The notes under the pieces: generated by a model | What the model was told of the DNA's origin: nothing | The model's input: the letters and a program-made list of their open reading frames with translations, nothing else | Database searches by the model: none | Shown here: positions 54,887 to 64,000 of the stretch, piece by piece | Numbering within the stretch: the first letter of the stretch is position 1 | How the letters are laid out: each line of letters begins with the position of its first letter | Translations under genes and position numbers: made by a program | Source: Ignavibacteriales bacterium | GTDB lineage: Bacteria > Bacteroidota > Ignavibacteria > UBA10030 | Direction: 5' to 3' | NCBI GenBank assembly: GCA_026390595.1 | Contig: JAPLFQ010000010.1 | Location: 124,001-188,000 of the forward strand | DNA: 64,000 nt

Positions 54887-57265
54887 CTAGGATGTACCCG
54901 CGTCGGCGGCGGTCAGGCGTTGCACCAGCACAATAGTCATGTCATCGCTCTGGGAAGCAGAGCGGACGTGGGCGCTGACTGCGGCAATGATATTGTCTAT
55001 CAACGCCGCTGAACGTTCCCCTTGCGCGCGTTGAACAAGGGCCTGGAGCTTTTCTTTTCCGAACTCTTCCATCTTTTCATTCATCGCTTCCGAAATTCCG
55101 TCGGTATAGATCAGTATTCGGTCTCCGGGCAAAATGGAGATTTCCTCCTTCGCGTACGTAACATCCTCTTTGATGCCGAGCGCGATTCCACGCGTCTTCA
55201 GGAGGGTTGGTTTCATGCCCGACGAAAACAGCATCGGCATGTCCTGGCCGGCGCTGGCGTAGGAAAGCGTATGCCTCCTCGTGTCCAGGATGCCATAGAA
55301 GAGAGAGACAAACGTACGGGAATCGGTGCTGCGAAACAGGAGCTTGTTCGCCCTCTCCAGGCAGTCTTTGGGATCAGGGTCGAACAGCGCCAGCCCCCTG
55401 ATTGTTGCCTGCAGGTTCGCCATGACAAGGGACGCTGCGAGCCCCTTCCCGCTGACGTCCCCCAGGCCGATCGCCAGCCGGTGCTCGTCCAGACGAATGA
55501 AATCGTAGTAATCCCCGCCGACATTCAGGGCGGAGATATTTTTGCCTGCAAGATCATAGCCGGGGATATCCGGATTCGATTTCGGAAGGAGGTTTGCCTG
55601 GATATTCCTTGCCATCCGCGATTCTTCTTTTACCCTGATGCGGACTTCTTCCGCCTTCTTGCGCTCTGTAATATCACGGTAGATGGCATAGATCGCCATC
55701 TGCGTGCCTTCGTGTATGATCGGCGCACCGAGAATTGAGACGTCGATAAGCGATCCGTCCTTGCGCTTGCGCCGCGAATCAAGCTCCACCCTCTCGCCAT
55801 GGATAACCCCCGACGAGAGCCTGGACGCCTCGTCCTTGTACTCCGGGGAAGCCACCAGATCATTGATGAACCTTCCGATTGCCTCCTCGCGCGAGTAGCC
55901 GAACATCCGCGTAAATTCATCATTGACGTCGACGACGACATCGTTGTTATCGTGCAGGATGATCGCCTCCGGGGCGCTGTTAAACAACCGCTGGAAATAC
56001 GTTTTCTGGATATGAAGCTGCTCCTCCGCGACTTTCCGTTCTGTGATGTCACGGTAGACCGCATACACCCCCATCTGGTTGCCGCCATGGAAAATGGGAG
56101 CACCCAGGATTGACACATCGACGAGCGTTCCATCCTTGCACTTGCGCCTTGAGTCTACCTCGACCCTCTGCCCCCGGGCGACGCGCTGGGATAAACTCCG
56201 TGCTTCGCCCCGGAGCTCCGGAGGCGCAACGAGATCGTTGATTGGCTTTCCTATTGCGTCCTCGCGGGTATAGCCGAACATACGCGTGAATTCATCATTG
56301 ACATTGATCACCAGGTCATCGTTGTCGTGCCAGACGATGGCTTCCGGAGCGCTGTTGAACAGACGTTCGAGATACGAGGTTTGGACGTACAGCTCTTCTT
56401 CGGCCTTCTTCCGCACTGTGATATCGCGATAGATGGCGTAGTCCCCCATTTGCTTTCCGGCATGGATGATCGGCGAGCCAAGGATTGAAACATCGAGGAG
56501 GGTTCCGTCCTTCCGCTTGCGCTTGGTGTCGATTTCAACTCTCTTACCGGAAAGTACTGTCCGGGAAATCCTGGCCGCTTCGTTTCTGAGCTGGGCCGAG
56601 GCAACGAGCGCGTTGATGGGTTTCCCGATCGACTCCCCGCGTGAGTATCCGAACATGCGCGTGAATTCATCGTTCACGTTCACGATGCGGTCGTTGTTGT
56701 CGTGCAGGACGATTGCTTCGGGAGCGCTGTTGAAGAGGATCTCAAGATAGGTCTTCTGCAGCAGGAGCTCTTCTTCCGCCTGTTTTCGCTTGGTGATATC
56801 ATCGACGATGCCGTCGAAATAGAGTATCCTTCCCTTTTCGTCCCTCACCGCGATCGCTGTCATCGATACGATGATCGTCGTCCCGTCTTTCTTACGGAGA
56901 GTCATTTCTTCCTGGTGCAATCCCTTTTCCGCGATCCGCTTGCTGAATCCGAGCCTGTCCCGGGGATTCTCATACACCCGGGAAACATCTTTCGCAAAAA
57001 GCTCCTTCTTGCTTCTGTATCCGAGGATCTTCACAAGTGCCGGGTTCACCTCCAGGAATTTTCCCCTTCTTCCGGGCGTGCTTCTGAATATTCCCACAGG
57101 CACGTTTTCGGTTAACGTCCGGTAATTTTCTTCACTTTCCCGCAGAGCCTTCTCGACCATTCTGCGCTTGTCATCAGATTCCTGGGGATTTTTGACTCGT
57201 CGCTTCGGGTGCTCTCGGACTGACTTGACCATTTTCCTGGGGTGTAGAGTGCGGGTTTTCAGCAT
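54887..57265 (-). CDS. Multi-PAS SpoIIE-type PP2C phosphatase
   Basis: A 792-residue soluble sensor phosphatase. Four PAS domains: one diverged (about 45-165), then three near-identical tandem 125-residue units at 167-291, 292-416 and 417-541, each with LFNSAPEAI, DVNDEFTRMFGY and [IV]SILG[AS]PI. A coiled coil (RVKEESRMARNIQANLLPKSNP) leads to a SpoIIE domain with VGGDYYDFIRLDEHRL, GLGDVSGKGLAA, ASAGQDMPM, IYTDGISEAMN and SDDMTIVLV. The aspartate metal ligands are intact. No transmembrane segment. The first two PAS units differ mainly in loop residues, a sign of recent duplication. Ligands unknown. Confidence 0.93.
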   Translation of the reverse strand: MLKTRTLHPRKMVKSVREHPKRRVKNPQESDDKRRMVEKALRESEENYRTLTENVPVGIFRSTPGRRGKFLEVNPALVKILGYRSKKELFAKDVSRVYENPRDRLGFSKRIAEKGLHQEEMTLRKKDGTTIIVSMTAIAVRDEKGRILYFDGIVDDITKRKQAEEELLLQKTYLEILFNSAPEAIVLHDNNDRIVNVNDEFTRMFGYSRGESIGKPINALVASAQLRNEAARISRTVLSGKRVEIDTKRKRKDGTLLDVSILGSPIIHAGKQMGDYAIYRDITVRKKAEEELYVQTSYLERLFNSAPEAIVWHDNDDLVINVNDEFTRMFGYTREDAIGKPINDLVAPPELRGEARSLSQRVARGQRVEVDSRRKCKDGTLVDVSILGAPIFHGGNQMGVYAVYRDITERKVAEEQLHIQKTYFQRLFNSAPEAIILHDNNDVVVDVNDEFTRMFGYSREEAIGRFINDLVASPEYKDEASRLSSGVIHGERVELDSRRKRKDGSLIDVSILGAPIIHEGTQMAIYAIYRDITERKKAEEVRIRVKEESRMARNIQANLLPKSNPDIPGYDLAGKNISALNVGGDYYDFIRLDEHRLAIGLGDVSGKGLAASLVMANLQATIRGLALFDPDPKDCLERANKLLFRSTDSRTFVSLFYGILDTRRHTLSYASAGQDMPMLFSSGMKPTLLKTRGIALGIKEDVTYAKEEISILPGDRILIYTDGISEAMNEKMEEFGKEKLQALVQRAQGERSAALIDNIIAAVSAHVRSASQSDDMTIVLVQRLTAADAGTS

Positions 57266-58352
57266 TTCTTCTCGGGGAGAGTGTCCTTATCGATACGGGC
57301 GTACGGTGCGATTGTTCGGGCATCAAATCAATTGTAGTGCAACTGCCAGATACGCTAACTTAGTCATCAAGTGAAGAATAAGCAATTCCATGCAGATGGG
57401 TTGGCATGTCTCTCCCGGGATCGAGAACACGGAGAAATTCATCGATCTTCCATTCATCGTCCGTTGAAGTCGATCTTCTCGTTCAACCGTGAATCTATGA
57501 AATTCCACGGGCGTTACAAGACCCCAAATCAAAGAGCTACTCACCACATATGGATTATCAGAGCGGGGGGTTTGAAGCGAGACGTCCGGGAGTCTTGCGT
57601 GATAGATTCATGCAACGTTTATTTGGATGGAGCACCTCCTGTTCCTCACTTCACGATGTTCGAATCGTGAACCATGACATATGGCGAATTAGGCCGACGA
57701 CCATTGGCTCCGGAACTCCCTGAATCGCAAAAAATCTTCCGCCAAGTGAAACTATGACAACAGAATAGGTGTTTCAGCTTGACAGCCGCTTGCATCGATC
57801 GGTGATCATGCATTGAAACGATACACTTTGTTCAAATTGACTTGATTCCATTGGATATTTGTGTTTCCGGAATTCTCAGAAAGATTCTCAATCACTTTCT
57901 GGATTTGCCGGAATATCCTTGTTGGAAGACCTGAAAGTTGTGAAATTTATCAAAAAAGGCGGCATTCTGAAACATTGGTCTTCTGGTACCTTATTTGAGG
58001 CTGTGGTTTGCGTGAATGTTGCCTCTTCCGGGCAAGACGTCTGACAGAAATCAACGAAGTCTTGAAGATAACGGCAGAGATAGCTAAACTTCAAACTGTA
58101 ACACCTCCTGTCGAAACACAAACGCCGCCCCAAGGACCTATCTCATAGCGGCGATGAAGCAGGATGACTCACATACGATCCATTCAATACTGTCCTGAAG
58201 AGGCAAACATCAGGCAGTCAGAACCTTCGGCGACAATAAGCGGTTTCGAACTTACTGCAGGCTCCTGCAAACTCACTTGAGTACAAGCTGATGGTACTGA
58301 GTGAGGAACTCGTTTCTCTACTAAGTGCTGACGTTCACAATTGAGGCCCACC
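57266..58352. other. Kilobase intergenic region without a recognisable gene
   Basis: Nearly 1.1 kb. The right half looks lower in GC than the flanking genes. It contains an 8-bp hairpin TTCACGAT-GTTCGA-ATCGTGAA (57650-57671). No open frame has both a start signal and protein-like sequence; short frames at 57371-57670 (+), 57859-58044 (+) and 57888-58133 (-) look random. It may hold decayed gene sequence or long leaders of the divergent genes. Confidence 0.6.
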
Positions 58353-61300
58353 ATGAAGAGATTTCTTACGTTTTCCTTCCTCACGTTCGCTGTTTTGGTT
58401 CTCCTGACGAACGATGCGATGGCGCAGACATCCACTTTCGTCACAAATGGACCGATTGCTGGATTCCAGTTCTCCGGCATGCCACAGGGAGATTTGGGAT
58501 TCAGCTATCTGATAAGCATGACGTCAGTACAAACAATCGTCAATGAATTCGATGTGCCAGTCCCTCAAGCAGACCCGAGCTCGTACCTGCTGGAAGCTGG
58601 AAGTGGGCAATTCACTATCTGGTTTCGACCACCCACTTCAGGGACGGTGACGATAGACGTGAATTGTTTTATCTTAGGTGAGTTGAAGCTCGTTATCAGC
58701 GATAATCATAATTTCGGAATCGTAACCCCTCCCAAGACGCCTAGTCTGATCACGCTGACTGCTTCACCCAATCCGGTTCAGTACGGTGCCCAGGTGACTT
58801 TCATAGCCACTGTCACAGGTTCGGGCAATACACCGTCGGGGACGGTGACCCTCAAAGAAGGATCAACGACGATCAAGTCCGGTGATTTGACTGCAGGTTC
58901 TGCCACAATTACGCATGAGCAGTTCTCAGTAGCTACACATTCAATCATGGCCGAGTATAGTGGCGACAACAATTTCGATCCAAGCTCCTCAGTCGCGACT
59001 CCACTGTCAGTCATTCCTGCCACCCTGACGGTCATCGGCATCACCGCTGACCCCAAAACCTACGACGGCGGAATCTCTGCCACATTGCACACAGCAGGGG
59101 CAAGCCTGCTAGGAGTTATTCCTGGCGACGCCATCACCCCCAACTTTGCTGCAACAGGCACATTTGCCGACAAGAACGCCGCCAATGGCAAGACAGTAAC
59201 GGTGTCCGGGGTTACAATCAGCGGTGCCAGCATAGGCAACTACTCGCTCGTCCAGCCGACAACGACAGCAAACATCACACTTAAAGAACTCACGGTTACA
59301 GGTATCACCGCCGTTGATAGGCCTTATGACGGCACATCGACCACCGCAGTCACCGGGACTGGCTCACTTGTTGGCAAGATTACTGGAGATAATGTCAGTT
59401 TGTCCGGCAGTGCAGTTGGCAGCTTCGATAGCAAGAACTGGGGCTCAAGCAAGCCTGTCACCATCAATGGTTTGACCCTTGCGGGCGATGACAAAAACAA
59501 TTATCTGCTTACCCAACCGTCCACATCCGCGAGCATAGCAAGGGCAACCGCATCCGTGGCTCCCGCTGTCGCAGGCAAGATCTATGGAACATCCGATCCG
59601 GTTCTCACTGGCACGCTCACGGGATTCGTCGCTGGTGAAGTAAGCGTGGCATACAGCCGAACCCCTGGTGAGACCGCCGCGGGTGTGTACACGATCAGTG
59701 CTACGCTTAGCCCGGCAAGCGCGTTGGACAACTACACAATTGCATACGGAACGGCGGCATTCACGATCACAAAGGCGACAGCCTCGGTCACGCCGAATGC
59801 GGCTACAAAGGTCTTTGGAACCTCCGACCCGACCTTGACAGGAACGTTGGCTGGCTTTGTTGCTGCTGACAATGTAACTGCAGCGTATGCCCGCACAACT
59901 GGCGAGACAGTCGCAGCAAGTCCCTATGTAATCAGTGCAACACTCAGTCCGGCTGCCGTGCTGCCCAATTATGAGATCGCCTACAAGACGGCCGATTTCA
60001 CAATCACGAAGAATATCTCGACAACCACTCTCGGTACATCTTCTGCATCGTCGGAATACGGCACATCGGTGACCTTCACTGCGACAGTCACGGGCGCAGG
60101 CACACCTTCGGGAACTGTGACCTTCAAAGAAGGCGCATCGGTTGTTGGCACCGGAACTCTGAACGGTTCGGGCGTTGCTGCATTGAGCATCTCGACGCTG
60201 AAAGTTGCGGGATCTCCTCACTCGATCACCGCTGTCTATGGTGGCGATGCCAATTTTGACGGAAGCACGTCAAACACCATCCAACAGGCAGTCACTGTCA
60301 AACCGCTGACAGTTGCAGGAATCACGGCAAGCGACAAGTTCTACGACGGTAGTGCCACTGCTGTGCTCAACACAGGATCTGCAGCCTTAGTTGGTGTCGT
60401 GGGCAGCGATGTTGTCACGTTGAATACCGGAGCCGCCGCAGGCAGCTTCGACAGCAAGAACTTCGGGACGAACAAGCATGTCACCATCAGCGGTCTAAGC
60501 ATTTCAGGCACCGACGCGGGTAATTATTCGCTGACACAGCCTTCCGCAACGGCTGCTATCTCCAAGAAGGCCGCCTCTGCTACTCCTGCTGCGGCAGGCA
60601 AGATATATGGAGCACCCGAGCCGGTGCTCACCGGCAGCCTCACAGGTTTTGTCGCTGGTGAAGTCAGCGCGACGTGTAGCCGAGTCGCTGGTGAGACGGT
60701 TGGTGGCAGCCCGTACACAATCAGTGCTGCGCTCAGCCCGGCGGGGGCTTTGGATAACTATGACATCACGTACGGAACGGCGGCATTCACGATCACAAAG
60801 GCGACTGCCTCCGTCACGCCGAATGCTGCTACGAAGGTTTTTGGATCCTCCGACCCGGCCTTTACAGGAACGCTGACTGGCTTTGTTGCTGCTGACAATG
60901 TAACTGCAGCGTATGCCCGCACACCTGGCGAGTCAGTCACAGCAAGTCCCTATGTAATCAGTGCAACGCTCAGTCCGGCGGCCGTGCTGCCTAACTACAA
61001 CATCACCTACAACACAGCAAACTTTAATATTACGACGAACACGACAACAATCGCTCTTGGCACTTCAGCTGCCACGATTGAGTATGGCCAGTCAGTGACA
61101 TTTACGGCCACCGTTGCCCCTGCAAATGCACCAACTGGAACGGTCACCTTCAACGATGGCGCATCGGTCCTGGGCACCGGAACGCTGAATGGTTCTGGCG
61201 TTGCGACACTCAGCACCTCTTCGCTTCAGGTTGCGGGATCTTCGCACTCCATCACGGCTGTGTATGGCGGCGACGGCAATTTCGCCGGCAGCACATCCGG

Positions 61301-62657
61301 CGCCGTCCAGCAGACTATCACCGCCAAAGCGCTTACGGTTACAGGGATCACGGCCAGCAACAGGGTCTATGACGGCAGCACAGTTGCGGTCATCAACCTG
61401 GCAGGCGCAGCATCTTCCGGAGCAGTGAGTGGTGACGTCGTGAGTCTCAACACTGCAAACGCTGTGGGCAAGTTCAACGACAAAAACGTTGGAGTGAACA
61501 AACCTGTCGCCGTGACCGGTATTCTCCTGTCAGGCGCGGCCGCCGGGAACTATTCTCTGACTCAGCCCGCAACAACTGCGAGCATCACTGCCAAGGGCCT
61601 GACCGTTACCGGAATATCCGCCAACGACAAGGTCTACGATGGAACGACGAACGCCACACTCAACACCTCAGGCGGAGCTCTCGTCACAGTGATTTCTCCT
61701 GATGTTGTTACTTTGAACAAATCAACGGCCGTTGGCACGTTCTCCGACAAGGAAGTTGGAACGAACAAGACAGTAACGATTTCCGGTCTCACGATCAGCG
61801 GTACTGATGCCGGAAATTACTTGCTCACACAGCCCACGACGACGGCAAGCATCACGGCAGCTCCGGCAAACACCGGCTGCATAGCCGGTGCAGGATATAT
61901 CACCTCGCCGGCCGGCGCATTTGTCAAGACTCCGACCGTCACCGGAAGAGGATACTTTGCATTCGCAGCGGCATACGTCGGCAACAACGCTGTGACGCCT
62001 ACTGGACTCGTTGATTTTCAATTGAAGACCAAGGGCCTGTTCTATCCGAGTGTCCTGAACTTCCTAAGCACCCAGTTTGACGTGCTTGTTGTTTCCGGGT
62101 CACAGGCAACGCTGCAGGGAAGTGGAAAGGTTGATGGTGCCGGCAGCTACGGATTCCTGCTCAGCATCGTCGATGGTCAGCTGTTCGCAGGCAACAAGCT
62201 CCGTCTCAAGATATGGAACAAGAACAGTGGCAACGCAGTGGTGTACGACAATCAGATGGGCGCAGCCGACAATGCCGCTCCAACCGGCGCAGTCACCGGT
62301 CTGCTCTCCGTCTCCAAGTCGGGTGGGACCTCAGCTGCCGCTGATATCAGCGTACAACAGCTGATCGACGAAGACGCTGCAAACGAAATGCCGACGGAAT
62401 ATGCGCTGATGCAGAACTATCCAAACCCGTTCAACCCGTCAACGACTATCCGGTTCGATTTGCCTGAAGCTGCGAAGGTCCGCCTGGTGGTGTATGATAT
62501 GCTGGGACGGGAAGTTGCGGTTCTGGCAGACGGTGAACGTCCGGCCGGGCAGCACGCGTTGCGGTTTGACGCCAGCAAGCTCTCGAGCGGAATGTATATC
62601 TACCGCCTGCAGACGGGCAACTTCACGCAGACGCGAAAATTGATGCTGATGAAATAA
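58353..62657 (+). CDS. Giant secreted MBG/YDG/Ig-repeat protein with type IX (Por) sorting domain
   Basis: A 1434-residue exported adhesin-like protein. A signal peptide (MKRFLTFSFLTFAVLVLLTN, cleavage near AMA) precedes tandem modules: three Ig-like Big_3_5 repeats (e.g. VQYGAQVTFIATVTG), five YDG repeats ([TV]xGI[TS]AxxxxYDG) and four MBG repeats (AxKxxGxxxPxLTG). A terminal globular module has GYFAFAAAYVG and LRLKIWNKNSGNAVVYDNQ, like post-COAP-1 domains. The final 80 residues are a Por sorting domain (NYPNPFNPSTTIRFDLPEAA ... VVYDMLGREVAVLADG ... SSGMYIYRLQTG). A ~342-residue block (MBG-MBG-Ig-YDG) occurs twice in tandem. GAGG 7 nt upstream supports the start at 58353. Confidence 0.93.
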   Translation: MKRFLTFSFLTFAVLVLLTNDAMAQTSTFVTNGPIAGFQFSGMPQGDLGFSYLISMTSVQTIVNEFDVPVPQADPSSYLLEAGSGQFTIWFRPPTSGTVTIDVNCFILGELKLVISDNHNFGIVTPPKTPSLITLTASPNPVQYGAQVTFIATVTGSGNTPSGTVTLKEGSTTIKSGDLTAGSATITHEQFSVATHSIMAEYSGDNNFDPSSSVATPLSVIPATLTVIGITADPKTYDGGISATLHTAGASLLGVIPGDAITPNFAATGTFADKNAANGKTVTVSGVTISGASIGNYSLVQPTTTANITLKELTVTGITAVDRPYDGTSTTAVTGTGSLVGKITGDNVSLSGSAVGSFDSKNWGSSKPVTINGLTLAGDDKNNYLLTQPSTSASIARATASVAPAVAGKIYGTSDPVLTGTLTGFVAGEVSVAYSRTPGETAAGVYTISATLSPASALDNYTIAYGTAAFTITKATASVTPNAATKVFGTSDPTLTGTLAGFVAADNVTAAYARTTGETVAASPYVISATLSPAAVLPNYEIAYKTADFTITKNISTTTLGTSSASSEYGTSVTFTATVTGAGTPSGTVTFKEGASVVGTGTLNGSGVAALSISTLKVAGSPHSITAVYGGDANFDGSTSNTIQQAVTVKPLTVAGITASDKFYDGSATAVLNTGSAALVGVVGSDVVTLNTGAAAGSFDSKNFGTNKHVTISGLSISGTDAGNYSLTQPSATAAISKKAASATPAAAGKIYGAPEPVLTGSLTGFVAGEVSATCSRVAGETVGGSPYTISAALSPAGALDNYDITYGTAAFTITKATASVTPNAATKVFGSSDPAFTGTLTGFVAADNVTAAYARTPGESVTASPYVISATLSPAAVLPNYNITYNTANFNITTNTTTIALGTSAATIEYGQSVTFTATVAPANAPTGTVTFNDGASVLGTGTLNGSGVATLSTSSLQVAGSSHSITAVYGGDGNFAGSTSGAVQQTITAKALTVTGITASNRVYDGSTVAVINLAGAASSGAVSGDVVSLNTANAVGKFNDKNVGVNKPVAVTGILLSGAAAGNYSLTQPATTASITAKGLTVTGISANDKVYDGTTNATLNTSGGALVTVISPDVVTLNKSTAVGTFSDKEVGTNKTVTISGLTISGTDAGNYLLTQPTTTASITAAPANTGCIAGAGYITSPAGAFVKTPTVTGRGYFAFAAAYVGNNAVTPTGLVDFQLKTKGLFYPSVLNFLSTQFDVLVVSGSQATLQGSGKVDGAGSYGFLLSIVDGQLFAGNKLRLKIWNKNSGNAVVYDNQMGAADNAAPTGAVTGLLSVSKSGGTSAAADISVQQLIDEDAANEMPTEYALMQNYPNPFNPSTTIRFDLPEAAKVRLVVYDMLGREVAVLADGERPAGQHALRFDASKLSSGMYIYRLQTGNFTQTRKLMLMK

Positions 62658-62678
62658 CGATTCCGAAATCGCTTGCCC

Positions 62679-62714
62679 ACAAAACCCCGTCCCCCAAGAC
62701 GGGGTTTTGTGTTT
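62679..62714 (+). terminator. Rho-independent terminator of the secreted repeat protein gene
   Basis: A perfect 13-bp stem ACAAAACCCCGTC/GACGGGGTTTTGT with a CCCCAA loop, followed by GTTTT. It lies 21 nt after the stop codon. Confidence 0.95.
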
Positions 62715-62746
62715 TGGGGCTGTCCAGAGACAGATCGCGGTTGTGA

Positions 62747-62778
62747 TTGTGATTTTCGGCTCCGATTCCTTATCTTTG
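62747..62778 (+). promoter_or_regulatory. Candidate Bacteroidota-type promoter of plsC
   Basis: TTGT (62747-62750), a 20-nt spacer and TATCTTTG (62771-62778), an exact TAnnTTTG -7 element, 44 nt upstream of the plsC ATG. It lies just after the preceding terminator, as expected for a separate transcription unit. Confidence 0.5.
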
Positions 62779-62822
62779 GGAACACGGCGAAGCGCAATCA
62801 CTATTCACTGTCGTATTTCTGA

Positions 62823-63584
62823 ATGATCCGCTCTCTCATCATCTGGTTCACAACCGCCATTCTTATTCTCGTCTGGTTTCTGCTCCTCGCAATCAGTCGC
62901 CTGTTTGACCGCGACCCGGTGCTCTATCGGACGGGGTTTCTTTTCAGAAAGCTCGGCAAGGCGCTGACGAAGGCGAATCCATCCTGGAGACTTCACATAT
63001 CAGGCGAGATGATTTCTGATCCGCGCCGCCCGTACGTCGTTGTTTCCAACCACCAATCGCTTGCCGACATCCCCCTGATCAGCAACCTGCCATGGGAGAT
63101 GAAATGGATGGGGAAGAAGGAATTGTTCAAGATCCCGATCATCGGCTGGATGATGTCGTTCTCGGGTGACATTGCAGTCGATCGCAAGAGCGCACGCAGC
63201 GGAGCACGGGCAATCCTCAGAGCACAGTGGTATCTCGATCAGAAATGCTCCGTCCTTATTTTTCCGGAGGGGACACGCACGCTGGATGGTCGCGTGCGCC
63301 CGTTTACAGATGGGGCGTTCCATCTCGCGATCCGCACGAAGGTCCCCATCCTTCCCATCGTCATAGAAGGTTCACGGGGATGCATCCCGAAAAACAGCTG
63401 GCAATTCGGCAAGCCGTCGGATATTTTTCTCAAGATCCTCCACCCGATAGAGACCGCCTCGCTTGGCATGGAAGACGTGCAGGCGCTTCGTGACCGCGTG
63501 CGCGCCGAGATGATGAAACAAATCGCCGAGTGGCGGTCTGTTTCTGCTGAGGAAGTGGATGGACTTGCACCTTCCCGATCGTGA
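62823..63584 (+). CDS. plsC: 1-acyl-sn-glycerol-3-phosphate acyltransferase
   Basis: A 253-residue membrane-bound acyltransferase that makes phosphatidic acid. An N-terminal hydrophobic anchor (MIRSLIIWFTTAILILVWFLLL) precedes catalytic motif I VSNHQSLADIPLI (HX4D), motif II/III region WMMSFSGDIAVDRKSARSG and FPEGTRTLDGRVRPFTDGAFHLAI (motif III, EGTR), and motif IV VPILPIVIEGSRGCIP. Length is typical. It begins a separate unit with its own promoter-like sequence. Confidence 0.95.
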   Translation: MIRSLIIWFTTAILILVWFLLLAISRLFDRDPVLYRTGFLFRKLGKALTKANPSWRLHISGEMISDPRRPYVVVSNHQSLADIPLISNLPWEMKWMGKKELFKIPIIGWMMSFSGDIAVDRKSARSGARAILRAQWYLDQKCSVLIFPEGTRTLDGRVRPFTDGAFHLAIRTKVPILPIVIEGSRGCIPKNSWQFGKPSDIFLKILHPIETASLGMEDVQALRDRVRAEMMKQIAEWRSVSAEEVDGLAPSRS

Positions 63585-64000
63585 TGGCTCTTCCCCCTTC
63601 TCCCAGCACTCTAATCATCTACGCTAATGTCGTGTCTCGAAAGAATCTTGAATAAGTCCGCAACAGGGCGCAGAGATCTAAGCGGACAATGACTCAGTCG
63701 TTCTGGAAGAAAGCACACATCCCTCTGCTCCCTTCTCTCAGCCCACAGTCTCTCACACGAGAAGGGACGTTTGATTCACGATTTGCAGAAAGCCAAGCAC
63801 TTACAGTCCCCTCTGTGCGGAAGCTCGCGCGTCGGGGAGAGGGGATGAAGGGGTGTGTGCGGTCATTCTGAATCGGTGCCATTTCTCTACCATGTGATAC
63901 CTGGTACTTTTGCTCACATCTGGTGGTTATCTCCGAGACGCAACACTACTGCCGTATCTAGTGCCGAACCAATTAAGATTTCTTGTGTTTTGAATTTCGT
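63585..64000. other. Terminal intergenic region with a weak inverted repeat
   Basis: About 410 bp with no credible gene. An imperfect inverted repeat spans roughly 63689-63875: CAATGACTCAGTCGTTCTGG...GCACACATCCC on the left and GGGGTGTGTGCGGTCATTC on the right. It might be a degraded mobile-element remnant or a large hairpin. Confidence 0.35.

Noticed and set aside
57650-57671. GTTCGAATC near a hairpin, considered as a tRNA T-arm
   Set aside because: No acceptor, D or anticodon arms around it; it is part of a simple 8-bp inverted repeat.

Overview
The window looks like a chromosomal segment of a bacterium from the Bacteroidota/Chlorobiota side of the tree, most likely an Ignavibacteria-like or Kryptonia-like lineage. 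The evidence is a large secreted protein ending in a Por (type IX) secretion sorting domain (core NYPNPFNPSTTIRFDLP, terminal MLMK), a Pur-alpha-like DUF3276 protein, a few promoters of the TTG-N20-TAnnTTTG type, and an estimated GC near 55 percent. The lineage is inferred from protein style, not from a marker-gene search.

Layout. (1) 1-8.3 kb: the end of an ABC-F ATPase (Uup type), two tandem URO-D-superfamily proteins, a Spy-like lipoprotein, and two purine/nucleoside transporters (NCS2 and CNT). (2) 8.3-18 kb: a possible structured RNA, a secreted esterase, then minus-strand housekeeping genes: aroQ, a HAD hydrolase, acpS and a MerR regulator; a membrane SpoIIE-type phosphatase; a LysE exporter; a small unknown protein; a PAP2 phosphatase; rsmA. 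(3) 18.1-47.5 kb: one co-oriented surface-polysaccharide locus of about 23 genes. It holds two polyprenyl-phosphate GT2 enzymes, one GT9, four GT4-like glycosyltransferases, two GT39-like membrane glycosyltransferases, a YfhO protein, five methyltransferases, two asparagine-synthetase-like amidotransferases, a WbpB/WbpD/WbpE-like diacetamido-sugar trio, a nucleotide-sugar epimerase, a Wzx-like flippase and a heparinase II/III-like protein. It is interrupted by an IS200-like/RAYT transposase followed by REP-like palindromes. (4) 47.5-54.9 kb: an unknown membrane protein, secreted M28 and M3 peptidases, a stand-alone MshEN domain, the DUF3276 protein, and a secreted protein built of 16-residue repeats. 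(5) 54.9-64 kb: a multi-PAS SpoIIE phosphatase, a low-content intergenic kilobase, the 1434-residue MBG/YDG/Ig-repeat secreted protein, and PlsC.

How the parts fit. The polysaccharide locus reads as a path from nucleotide-sugar making (dehydrogenase, aminotransferase, acetyltransferase, epimerase), through lipid-linked assembly and flipping, to decoration (methylation, amidation, polyprenyl-phosphate-sugar transfer). No Wzy polymerase, Wzz chain-length regulator or Wza-type export channel was recognised. The two SpoIIE-type phosphatases suggest partner-switching control of an unlinked target.

The most unusual noncoding signal is a set of dispersed long imperfect hairpins built from short words (CACAGATG, CACGAAG, CACGGAT, GCGCAAAG). 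They sit in at least eight intergenic gaps, beside two MITE-like elements and a cluster of REP-like palindromes next to the transposase. No CRISPR array, rRNA or tRNA was found.
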